From: Legionellaceae bacterium
GTDB taxonomy: Bacteria; Pseudomonadota; Gammaproteobacteria; Legionellales; Legionellaceae
Direction: 5' to 3'
DNA length: 47,684 bases
Assembly: GCA_029212505.1 (NCBI GenBank)
Contig: JARGOS010000011.1
Coordinates: 1 to 47,684, forward strand
The notes under the pieces were generated by a model. It searched no databases. It saw nothing but the letters and a program-made list of their open reading frames with translations, and was not told the origin of the DNA. The position numbers and the translations under genes are program-made. This document shows, one piece after another, positions 41,084-47,684 of the stretch (its first letter is position 1; every line of letters starts with the position of its first letter).

Positions 41084-43973
41084 TGTTCACATAACCTTCA
41101 TCTTGATCTTCGGAGGTCAATTCAACACGCATCGGAGGAATGGGTGCTTTAATACCGGCGGCTTTAAACTGCGCCATGATGGCAAATAAAACTTTTGAAC
41201 GGATTGAAAAACGCGTATTCAATTGAATATTAATAAAATAACGTACATCAAACTCAATCAATGCGTCATCAATTTTTTTCAAAAATACTTGCGTTTCTGG
41301 CGTGCTTAATACTTCAGGAATGATAGCTAACACATCTAAAATCAGTTGTTGAACCAAGTTTGGATCATCCGAACGACTGACTTTTATCGGTAGCACGGTT
41401 CGTACAACGCCATCTTGATGCGTCCAGTTGGTCACGGGTTTGTTGAACGTTTCTGCATTGGGAATTAAAACATCCATATTATCCCACGATAAAATACGCA
41501 TCGAACGAATACCAATATGGGCAACACGTCCCTCGTACTCACCCAGCGTGATTAAATCGCCTTCGCGTACGGGTCGCTCGATTAAAAGCATGAGTCCACC
41601 CACAATGTTACTGGCAAAATCTCGCAAACCAAAACCCATACCGACAGCAAGTCCACCTAAAATCATGCCCATACCGGTAAGATCTAAACCTAAAACGCGC
41701 AATAAAACAAACGTACCTAATAAAATAACGGCATATTGCGTAAACACAGAAAAACTATTACGAATGGCGGCGTCTAGCACACGCCGATAGAGCCAACGAT
41801 AACAAAGCTCACGTGTCCATCGGGATAACCAAATCAGAACCATAAGCAAAACAATGGCTTCGAGACTACTGAACAACGTAATTTGAATACCTGCACCACG
41901 AATAAAAGGATAATGTCCTACGGTGTTGATCAATGAAGGAAGTTCATGTACCCAATGCTCATGAAAGCCACGAAAAAATACAACAACCCCCAATATAGCC
42001 AAACCCAAATGGAGCCATTTTTCAAGCGGCTTAACAAGGGCCTCAATCCATAACCATCCATTATTAAGCTTTGATACCATCCACTCAGACAGCAAATCAA
42101 GCATATCAGCCAAAAGCTCACGGAGTAAAACGTAGGCCGTTAAAATCAATAAAAAATAGGCCTGATAACGACTGAGAATCCATGCAAAATTGACATATCC
42201 GAGCAATCCAATCACTGCTGTTGTAAATAATGTAAACGGTATCAGCATCCCCAGTAACGAACCTAAGTGACGAATCGGCGGTTTATTGGTTCGAAACCAA
42301 GGATGAAAAATATGAGGGAACACATCGCGACTCTTCCAGAGTACGACGGAAACACCCAAAAGAAAAAGCATAAAAAAGCGATTAAAAATATCTTGCAATA
42401 AAAAAGCCAAGGGTAATTCATGACTCAAAACCATCAACCCTGTTGACCAAGCACCCAACAAAAACAGCCATTTTAAACGATGATATAAAATCATCTCATG
42501 ACTGCCAATCACGTCGGTTACGCGCTCCAACAAAACCAACCGAGCTAAGCCAATCAATTGACGATACAACAACCATACCCATACGATATGAAAAAGTAAG
42601 CTCGCTTGAAGCATCGGTATTTGGTTCATGAATAACGCTGCCATCAAACATCCAGCGATCGAAAATTGAAAAATATTGCGGTAAAACAGCAATAACGCAC
42701 CATCGAGCAGGTGCCCTGAAAATCTTGAGCGCGCTTTATCTTGTGTTACAGGCCGAAGTACGTATCTTAACCCGACACCTAATAAAATAATTCCGACCAG
42801 CACCCCCCAGAACAACACCTGTTGCCACGTATCCTCCCATAAGTAATAATCAACCATCTTGATGACCAAAGCTTCTAAATAACGATAAAGCTGCACGGGA
42901 ATATGTGCTAATTGTTTTGATATGCCTGACCATGATTCTTCACGATAATCTTTAAAATGCTGGCGTGATGTGCGCTGCTGATTAAGCACCTGTTGCTTAT
43001 CTTCGATTGTTTTTTTTGAAGTCACCTGAAGTTGTGTGAGCTCATCTAAACTTGCATCAAGATTGCCACGTAGCTTATCTAACAATTGCTGTTGCACTTC
43101 ATTACCACGGAACAACCCGATAGCATCCTTATTTGTCCATGCTTGCATTTTTTTTAAAACTTGACTCATGGTTGTGAGCTGTATCTGTATACGTTGATAC
43201 ACATTCATCAATGATTCTAAGGCCTTCATGTCTTGGCCTTGCTCTAGAAATAAATAATCAGCTTCGATTAACTCCATCTCCCAATTAAGCATGGTGAGTT
43301 TATCATCTAATAACAAAATCGCTTGATTATTTAAGAGTTGCTCACGCTCGACTTCGCGCCCAGGAACGGTTTTTTTGTGTTGCTCTAATTCAATATTTTT
43401 ATCATAAAGTAATGCCCGTTTGGCATCAATCAGCCTAATTTTATCTTGTTTTTCTTGTAATTGATGTTCTTTTTTGCGCTTCGCTTCCCATAACACAAAT
43501 GCTTGCTTTTGCTTGCTCAATAATTTCACATATTGCCGTGCTAATTCTATATTATCTAAAATAAGCTCAATGGCTTTATCATTAACGTGTATAATCGCTT
43601 TGGTTTGGTTCACCGAGTCCTGCAGCCGTAAGGCCTCTTCAGGTCGTGACGAGGATTGTTTTAATTGCTTTAACCGTGCTTTAAGCTCAACATTTCTTTT
43701 GTCTTGGCTGGCTAAAAATGCATGTAACGTTTCAATTTTAGCTTGCATCAGTGCAAGCTGCGTGTTCACATCTTCTTTTCTTTCTTCAAAATTGGTATCC
43801 GTGATGGAGCCAATACGCGATCGCGCTTCGCTATTCATAACGGTAAGGTTGACTTTTTCAGATGCTAAATACTCAATAAGCTTTCCCGCAGCGGCATGCT
43901 GCGAGGCAGACCCAGAAGCTCCCCATAAAACAAGAAAACACATCAGACAAAGCTTAACTATGATGCTTCTCAT
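41076..43973 (-). CDS. large MscS-family mechanosensitive channel (MscK/MscM-like)
   Basis: Read from ATG 43973 (965 aa), where a signal-peptide-like stretch begins (KLCLMCFLVLWGASGSASQ); a longer frame to 44012 overlaps the DUF502 gene. A periplasmic coiled-coil part (about 30-340) rich in K, E and Q precedes about ten membrane helices (360-780) and the C-terminal MscS domain with GGLAVGMGFGLRDFASNIVGGL, RPVREGDLI and VLIPNAETFN. The layout is that of MscK/YjeP-type proteins, which relieve osmotic pressure. It follows DUF502 by 13 bp and overlaps mutH. Confidence 0.92.
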   Translation of the reverse strand: MRSIIVKLCLMCFLVLWGASGSASQHAAAGKLIEYLASEKVNLTVMNSEARSRIGSITDTNFEERKEDVNTQLALMQAKIETLHAFLASQDKRNVELKARLKQLKQSSSRPEEALRLQDSVNQTKAIIHVNDKAIELILDNIELARQYVKLLSKQKQAFVLWEAKRKKEHQLQEKQDKIRLIDAKRALLYDKNIELEQHKKTVPGREVEREQLLNNQAILLLDDKLTMLNWEMELIEADYLFLEQGQDMKALESLMNVYQRIQIQLTTMSQVLKKMQAWTNKDAIGLFRGNEVQQQLLDKLRGNLDASLDELTQLQVTSKKTIEDKQQVLNQQRTSRQHFKDYREESWSGISKQLAHIPVQLYRYLEALVIKMVDYYLWEDTWQQVLFWGVLVGIILLGVGLRYVLRPVTQDKARSRFSGHLLDGALLLFYRNIFQFSIAGCLMAALFMNQIPMLQASLLFHIVWVWLLYRQLIGLARLVLLERVTDVIGSHEMILYHRLKWLFLLGAWSTGLMVLSHELPLAFLLQDIFNRFFMLFLLGVSVVLWKSRDVFPHIFHPWFRTNKPPIRHLGSLLGMLIPFTLFTTAVIGLLGYVNFAWILSRYQAYFLLILTAYVLLRELLADMLDLLSEWMVSKLNNGWLWIEALVKPLEKWLHLGLAILGVVVFFRGFHEHWVHELPSLINTVGHYPFIRGAGIQITLFSSLEAIVLLMVLIWLSRWTRELCYRWLYRRVLDAAIRNSFSVFTQYAVILLGTFVLLRVLGLDLTGMGMILGGLAVGMGFGLRDFASNIVGGLMLLIERPVREGDLITLGEYEGRVAHIGIRSMRILSWDNMDVLIPNAETFNKPVTNWTHQDGVVRTVLPIKVSRSDDPNLVQQLILDVLAIIPEVLSTPETQVFLKKIDDALIEFDVRYFINIQLNTRFSIRSKVLFAIMAQFKAAGIKAPIPPMRVELTSEDQDEGYVNNA

Positions 43974-43986
43974 AATAAAATCCGTT

Positions 43987-44592
43987 TTACTGTTTCGTTT
44001 GCACAACCCCAAGGGAGATAACTAACTTTAACGCATCATCAACACTCATGGAAAGCTCTTTCGTGTCTGACTTAGGCACCATCATTAAAAAGCCCGAGGT
44101 TGGATTAGGTGTGGTTGGCACAAAAATAGTAAGCATTTCGACACCTGTGTGTGCCACCACTTCAGGATTTGCTGCACCGGTTTGAAAAGCAATGGTCCAA
44201 ATTTCTTTTCGTGGGTATTCAACTAAAATTACTTTTCTAAACGCCTGACTATTACTTGAAAAAACCGTCTCCATCACTTGTTTTGTCGCGCTATAAATCG
44301 AACGAACCAGCGGAATTCTATCTAAAATTGCTTCACCCCAACGCATAAAATGCTGACCCAAAAAGTTCGTAGCAAGCAATCCTGTTACAAATAAAAGCAC
44401 TAAAGAGAATGCAACACCAAATCCAGGCAAATGAAAACCAAAGAGTTGCTCCGGTCGATAGGCGACTGGTAATAACGCCATTGATTTATCCAGTAAATCA
44501 ATTATAAAACGTAAAACAACAAACGTTACGATAATAGGCAACCAGACAACCAGCCCAGCCAAAAGATAGCTGCGTATTGATTTACCTTTCAA
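43987..44592 (-). CDS. DUF502 family membrane protein
   Basis: A 201-aa protein with two membrane helices (about 9-33 and 60-80) and a cytoplasmic C-terminal domain. The marks of DUF502 are all there: YLLAGLVVWLPIIVT, AILDRIPLVRSIYSATKQV, and FVPTTPNPTSGFLMMVP. The role is unknown in bacteria. It overlaps fmdB by four bp (ATGA). In many gammaproteobacteria fmdB and DUF502 precede aspS; here a channel gene takes that place. Confidence 0.93.
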   Translation of the reverse strand: MKGKSIRSYLLAGLVVWLPIIVTFVVLRFIIDLLDKSMALLPVAYRPEQLFGFHLPGFGVAFSLVLLFVTGLLATNFLGQHFMRWGEAILDRIPLVRSIYSATKQVMETVFSSNSQAFRKVILVEYPRKEIWTIAFQTGAANPEVVAHTGVEMLTIFVPTTPNPTSGFLMMVPKSDTKELSMSVDDALKLVISLGVVQTKQ

Positions 44593-44837
44593 TCTGCACT
44601 TCCTTTTTTTGTGTTTTCATTCGTTTTTTTTACAGTTGCTTCAGGACTTTTAGGTTTGTTTTTAAAATCAGTTTCGTACCATCCTGTGCCTTTGAGCTGA
44701 AAGCCGGCAGCAGATACGAGTTTAACGGCCGTATCTTTCTGACATTCAGGGCATGTTTTAATTGCATCGTCACTCATTTTTTGTAAAACATCAAACGCGT
44801 GATGACACGCAGAGCATTGGTATTCATAAATAGGCAT
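44589..44837 (-). CDS. FmdB family zinc-ribbon protein
   Basis: An 82-aa protein starting MPIYEYQCSAC, with zinc ligands Cys8, Cys11, Cys29 and Cys32 (QCSACHH and TCPEC), the FmdB/CxxC_CXXC_SSSS regulatory zinc ribbon. The C-terminal half is charged and disordered. It may regulate or bind nucleic acid; no direct evidence. It begins the minus-strand run fmdB-DUF502-mscK-mutH-mltA. Confidence 0.92.
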   Translation of the reverse strand: MPIYEYQCSACHHAFDVLQKMSDDAIKTCPECQKDTAVKLVSAAGFQLKGTGWYETDFKNKPKSPEATVKKTNENTKKGSAD

Positions 44838-45002
44838 AATCTAATTTTCTCACAGCAATAACACAACAAAATAACCCAATAAAGAGATCCGTATTTATAC
44901 CATGTATTTGTGTTTCCCATCAACGAAAGTTTACGCCGCGTGCTATTCCCGTCTTATCTGGATTATAATATCAGCTTATATTCTAAAACCCATCACCCAA
45001 TT

Positions 45003-45836
45003 ATGCCTGAATTGCCTGAAGTCGAAACCGTCATGCGCGGACTTGTACCGCATCTTAACGGTGTCATTATTCATGATGTCGTCGTGAGATGCCCCAAACT
45101 GCGTTGGCCTATCCCCTCTGATTTAAACACGAAACTCAATCAACAAACCATCATCAACCTCTCACGTCGTGGCAAATATTTATTGATGCAACTATCCAAC
45201 GGCACCCTGATTATTCATCTTGGCATGTCAGGAAGTTTGCGGCTTTTTAGTTTAAACCCAACAAATCCGCCCAAAGCGCATGACCACCTGGATCTTGTTT
45301 TATCCAACCATATGCTTTTACGCTACAACGATCCACGCCGCTTTGGTGCCATTTTATGGACCGAAGACAACCCACATCAACATAAATTATTAAAAACCAT
45401 GGGTATAGAACCGTTTGACATAAATTTTACGGGTGCGTATTTAAAGCATTTGGCCCTCAAACGCCGTACGCCGATTAAATCCTTTATTATGAACAATAAA
45501 ATTGTCGTCGGCGTTGGCAATATTTACGCAGCTGAAGCCTTGTTTTTGGCCGGTATTCACCCACTCACGCCAAGCAACCTACTAACAACACAGCAATGTG
45601 ATCAACTTGCCTCATCCATAAAAACGATTTTAAGCCAGGCTATATCGAACGGTGGTACAACGCTTAAAGATTTTATTAATAGCGAAGGCAAACCTGGCTA
45701 TTTTTCACAAAAGCTTCATGTGTATGGCCGTGCAGGATTACCCTGCACGGTATGCCAATCTGCTTTAGAATCCATCAAGCTCGGTCAACGTAGTACGGTC
45801 TTTTGCGCGACTTGCCAGCCGCTTATCGACACATAG
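45003..45836 (+). CDS. mutM: formamidopyrimidine-DNA glycosylase (Fpg/MutM)
   Basis: The start must be ATG 45003, because the catalytic residue is the proline that follows the Met ([14 protein letters not shown]); the longer frame to 44910 would bury it. The 277-aa enzyme excises 8-oxoguanine and nicks the strand. Visible are Glu3, the [10 protein letters not shown] lysine strand, [31 protein letters not shown], and the C-terminal zinc finger (PCTVCQ and FCATCQ). It is divergent from fmdB and overlaps the convergent pilin gene by 14 bp. Confidence 0.97.
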   Translation: MPELPEVETVMRGLVPHLNGVIIHDVVVRCPKLRWPIPSDLNTKLNQQTIINLSRRGKYLLMQLSNGTLIIHLGMSGSLRLFSLNPTNPPKAHDHLDLVLSNHMLLRYNDPRRFGAILWTEDNPHQHKLLKTMGIEPFDINFTGAYLKHLALKRRTPIKSFIMNNKIVVGVGNIYAAEALFLAGIHPLTPSNLLTTQQCDQLASSIKTILSQAISNGGTTLKDFINSEGKPGYFSQKLHVYGRAGLPCTVCQSALESIKLGQRSTVFCATCQPLIDT

Positions 45837-46272
45837 CCGGGCGATATTGCTCAGGTAAACTACCCTCATGACACGACCATGACACATCGCCTTGATCATT
45901 GAGCGTGGGTGTTAAAATAAGCGTACTTTTTTTGCCTACAGCCGCTGTGTACGTGATGGTTACCGCAGCTGTTTTATCTGCAATACGAATCGACGCAACG
46001 TTCGCGGTCGGCGCTGGGCTTGTGTAGCCCGTTTCAGTTTGATTTTTTGGCAGTGCGTTGGTAGCAAGCACCGCTTCAGACACCGCAAGCTTTGCGGCTG
46101 AAGCTAAGTGAAAGCCCTCAATCACCCGTGCGCGCGTTGTGTAATTTTGATAAGCAGGCATAGCAACCGCTGCTAAAATACCGATGATTGCGACCACAAT
46201 CATTAATTCAATCAAAGTAAAACCCAAAGTAAAACCCAAAGTAAAACCCAAAGTAAAATTTTTGTGCCTCAT
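45823..46272 (-). CDS. type IV major pilin (PilE/PilA-like) with repeated leader-site motif
   Basis: Started at ATG 46272, which has GGAGA upstream, giving 149 aa; the longer frame to 46332 runs through the promoter. The leader begins MRHKN and passes through three FTLG units before [20 protein letters not shown], the pilin membrane helix with mature Glu5. The normal single G|FTLIE site is therefore preceded by two more G|FTLG sites. The body has [17 protein letters not shown] and ends with a Cys pair (SWSC and AMCR) typical of the pilin D-region disulfide. The gene is divergent from a BolA gene and overlaps mutM at its end. Function is surface pili for adhesion, motility or DNA uptake. Confidence 0.92.
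   Translation of the reverse strand: MRHKNFTLGFTLGFTLGFTLIELMIVVAIIGILAAVAMPAYQNYTTRARVIEGFHLASAAKLAVSEAVLATNALPKNQTETGYTSPAPTANVASIRIADKTAAVTITYTAAVGKKSTLILTPTLNDQGDVSWSCHEGSLPEQYRPAMCR
46211..46258 (-). repeat. four tandem 12-bp units encoding FTL(G/I) at the pilin cleavage site
   Basis: On the plus strand ATCAAAGTAAAA then three identical CCCAAAGTAAAA units. Read on the minus strand each unit is TTT ACT TTG GGT (F-T-L-G), the last one TTT ACT TTG ATT (F-T-L-I). Codons are identical between units, so the expansion is recent. Confidence 0.95.
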
Positions 46273-46295
46273 GATACATTCTCCATTAGTATCCC

Positions 46296-46345
46296 ATGAC
46301 AAATACAGACAAGATGTTATAATCCATGACATCTTCTCTATACAA
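46296..46345. promoter_or_regulatory. overlapping divergent promoters of the pilin and bolA genes
   Basis: Plus strand: ATGACA (46296-46301), 16 bp, TATAAT (46318-46323), reading to bolA. Minus strand: TTGTAT (46340-46345 reversed), 17 bp, TTATAA (46317-46322), reading to the pilin. Both use the same TTATAAT bases. An inverted repeat AAGATGT/ACATCTT (46311-46317, 46329-46335) brackets the shared -10 box and could be an operator. Confidence 0.5.
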
Positions 46346-46360
46346 ACGACTTGCTTTTTT

Positions 46361-46675
46361 ATGTTACGAAAAAAACGCCTCTATCATGCCCTTTCTGAAG
46401 CCATATTACCAGTGCATATGACAATTGAAGATGAATCATCGAATCATCGGCGACCTGGCGTCGAAACACACTTTACCGTGCTTGCTGTGTCTGAGAAATT
46501 TGAAGGCTTATCACGTCTTGCACGTCATCGCTTAGTAAACGCTGCTGTTGAAGATGAATTTAAGACAGGGTTACATGCCTTAAGCCTACATCTTTACACC
46601 CTCAAAGAATGGGACAAACGAGGCAACCCAACACCAACCGTGCCACGCTGTCATAACAAACAACAACGCCCCTAA
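46361..46675 (+). CDS. bolA: BolA family protein
   Basis: Started at ATG 46361 (104 aa); the longer frame upstream crosses the pilin start. BolA proteins have a class-II KH-like fold and, with monothiol glutaredoxins, bind [2Fe-2S] clusters; some also regulate transcription and cell shape. The family core is visible: [17 protein letters not shown] then RHRLVNAAV, with the conserved His of FxGxxxxxRHR, and [13 protein letters not shown]. The length fits BolA rather than the shorter IbaG/YrbA. Confidence 0.88.
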   Translation: MLRKKRLYHALSEAILPVHMTIEDESSNHRRPGVETHFTVLAVSEKFEGLSRLARHRLVNAAVEDEFKTGLHALSLHLYTLKEWDKRGNPTPTVPRCHNKQQRP

Positions 46676-46713
46676 AAAAACAGACCAAAAAAAGAACTTA
46701 AAACTTATTTTTA

Positions 46714-46737
46714 TTGCATAAATAATGCAAATATAAT
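46714..46737 (+). promoter_or_regulatory. possible promoter with overlapping palindrome
   Basis: TTGCAT (46714-46719) and ATGCAA (46725-46730) form a 6-bp inverted repeat just before TATAAT (46732-46737). The -35 region is weak, so the palindrome could be an activator site. It serves the gene starting at 46777. Confidence 0.35.
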
Positions 46738-46776
46738 ACACTATGCTTTTACTAAACACCCTTGGTATCTTGAAGC

Positions 46777-46872
46777 ATGCCTACTATAACCCTTTCTGTT
46801 TTTCAGGCCCTTACGCTTTTAGCGGAAAAATACCGTCATGATGAACACAAAAAAATCGATTTGATTTTATAA
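46777..46872 (+). pseudogene. 5' piece of the frameshifted orphan gene
   Basis: A 31-codon frame (MPTITLSVFQALTLLAEKYR, then HDEHKK) runs into a run of seven A (46849-46855) and stops at 46872. Adding one A would join it, through RFDFIKRIYLTGAHTAVHQE, to the 248-codon frame that follows. Missing homology prevents certainty about which start is natural. Confidence 0.5.
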
Positions 46873-46928
46873 AAAGAATCTATCTTACAGGGGCTCATAC
46901 GGCAGTTCATCAAGAAAGCCTTAAAGTC

Positions 46929-47675
46929 TTGCTCAAAGATCCCTGCTTAAAAAAATTTAATATTAGCACAAGTAAACATGACATTAACGAAGATCCTGTT
47001 CGACGCTATTTCGAGAGTCATTTGGCCCATAACACATTAGAAGCATCACTTGATGATCTTGATATTTTATTATTGCATAAAAATTTTCATCTAATTTTTA
47101 AATTACTTCAACGATCAGACCATGCTGAATTTTGTGCTATGATAGACCAATACCCACCTAAACCCTACGTTTTCTTCGACGAATATTTAGATGGACTTTT
47201 TCAGTTGCATCAACCCAAGAGCTATCGATCACTCTCACCCAGAGAAACTGAAGGAAGATTAACACCCGAAGATATAGAAGCGATTTTAGAAGTTCGAAAG
47301 CAAAAATTAATCCTGATTATAAAATGCATGTATGCCAGCGCCTGGGTGAATACACAATCGCCTCATAGCGATCTCCCACTGAACGTATATAATCATCGCC
47401 CCGAATCCCCTTACAGTCCAACAAATCGTGGACGAACACCACGACGCGATGTGACGCTTGAAGCCAATCAAGAACAAAATGTTCGCCCCCACACACGAGG
47501 TATTATGCGCTCCTATATGCCATTATCTCATGATGATAACTTATTCGCAGAAGAACCTTTGAACTATACTCGACCTGCTGATATGTACACCTACCTAGAC
47601 ACGCATTACTTATCGACGTCTCCTTATTCACTCACCTTACGCACAGCCCCTTGCCTCATAAGTAAAAATCATTAG
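46929..47675 (+). CDS. orphan protein, main part of a probably frameshifted gene
   Basis: A 248-codon frame whose first possible start (TTG 46929) has no ribosome site. The same frame is open back to 46845 and joins the ATG at 46777 if one A is added to the A7 run, giving about 299 residues. The product has a helical first half (LDDLDILLLHKNFHLIFKLL), a proline/serine/arginine-rich disordered stretch (about residues 155-200, RGRTPRRD) and a final tyrosine- and threonine-rich part. No family is recognised and there is no signal peptide. It could be another effector-like protein, phase-variable or dead. Seven bases remain to the window end. Confidence 0.6.
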   Translation: MLKDPCLKKFNISTSKHDINEDPVRRYFESHLAHNTLEASLDDLDILLLHKNFHLIFKLLQRSDHAEFCAMIDQYPPKPYVFFDEYLDGLFQLHQPKSYRSLSPRETEGRLTPEDIEAILEVRKQKLILIIKCMYASAWVNTQSPHSDLPLNVYNHRPESPYSPTNRGRTPRRDVTLEANQEQNVRPHTRGIMRSYMPLSHDDNLFAEEPLNYTRPADMYTYLDTHYLSTSPYSLTLRTAPCLISKNH

Positions 47676-47684
47676 AATTTGCCT

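Noticed and set aside
44910-45002. 31-residue N-terminal extension of MutM
   Set aside because: The catalytic proline must directly follow the initiator Met, as it does at 45003.
46211-46258. The repeat block as a CRISPR or regulatory array
   Set aside because: Units are contiguous 12-mers without spacers and lie in frame in a pilin gene, so they are a coding microsatellite.
46273-46332. 20-residue N-terminal extension of the pilin
   Set aside because: It crosses the -10 box of the promoter and lacks prepilin leader character; ATG 46272 has GGAGA.

Overview
The window looks like a chromosomal segment of a host-associated gammaproteobacterium of the Legionellales (Legionella/Coxiella/Aquicella-like). 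Pointers are a type II secretion block gspF-G-H-I-J-K standing alone next to glnA (the split arrangement known from Legionella lsp genes), an EnhB-like secreted protein, the 180-kDa NAD-glutamate dehydrogenase, mutH, the rpsF-rpsR-DUF2232-rplI cluster, and several proteins with eukaryotic-type domains (ankyrin repeats, a TKL-like protein kinase, an endonuclease/exonuclease/phosphatase fold) that resemble Dot/Icm-type effectors. No secretion-system genes for such effectors lie in the window, so effector status is inference. The DNA is AT-rich throughout.

Layout. 1-9.3 kb is an accessory block: a GNAT acetyltransferase, an ankyrin protein with a kinase-like N-terminus, a Ser/Thr kinase, a phosphatase-fold protein, an MscS channel with a DMT transporter, and two tandem GHKL-ATPase-only paralogues that each kept the same promoter. 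9.3-13.2 kb is a graveyard: a decayed higBA toxin-antitoxin pair, a GNAT fragment, a frameshifted IS91-type transposase, an orphan multi-pass membrane protein with a near-consensus sigma70 promoter, and IS3 and IS630 remnants. 13.2-22.1 kb (minus strand) is a tightly spaced run of aldehyde dehydrogenase (Sad-like), L,D-transpeptidase, NAD-GDH, cytochrome b561 and an ABC-F ATPase; the dehydrogenases fit glutamate/GABA catabolism into the TCA cycle. 22.2-25.4 kb has an EnhB-like protein, a thioredoxin-fold protein and the S6-S18-DUF2232-L9 operon.

25.6-30.1 kb holds three unrecognised genes (295, 979 and 96 aa), plausible effectors or an effector with its partner. 30.3-36 kb has glnA divergent from the gspFGHIJK pseudopilin operon. 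35.9-38.3 kb shows a 241-bp direct duplication of the arfB 5' region bracketing a DUF1016 (PD-D/ExK) nuclease gene and a frameshifted 84-codon partner gene. 38.3-44.8 kb has a DMT transporter converging on mltA, mutH, a large MscK-like channel, DUF502 and fmdB. 45-47.7 kb has mutM, a type IV pilin, a BolA-family gene and a frameshifted orphan gene.

The most unusual points are: (1) in-frame 12-bp repeats that duplicate the FTLG tetrapeptide exactly at the prepilin-peptidase site in two separate pilin-like genes (twice in gspH, four-fold in the pilin); (2) the arfB duplication around a DUF1016 nuclease with a broken small partner; (3) the tandem GHKL-only ATPases with duplicated promoters and acidic tails; (4) the ankyrin/kinase/phosphatase cluster; (5) several homopolymer frameshifts and short repeats suggesting slippage is a common source of change here.
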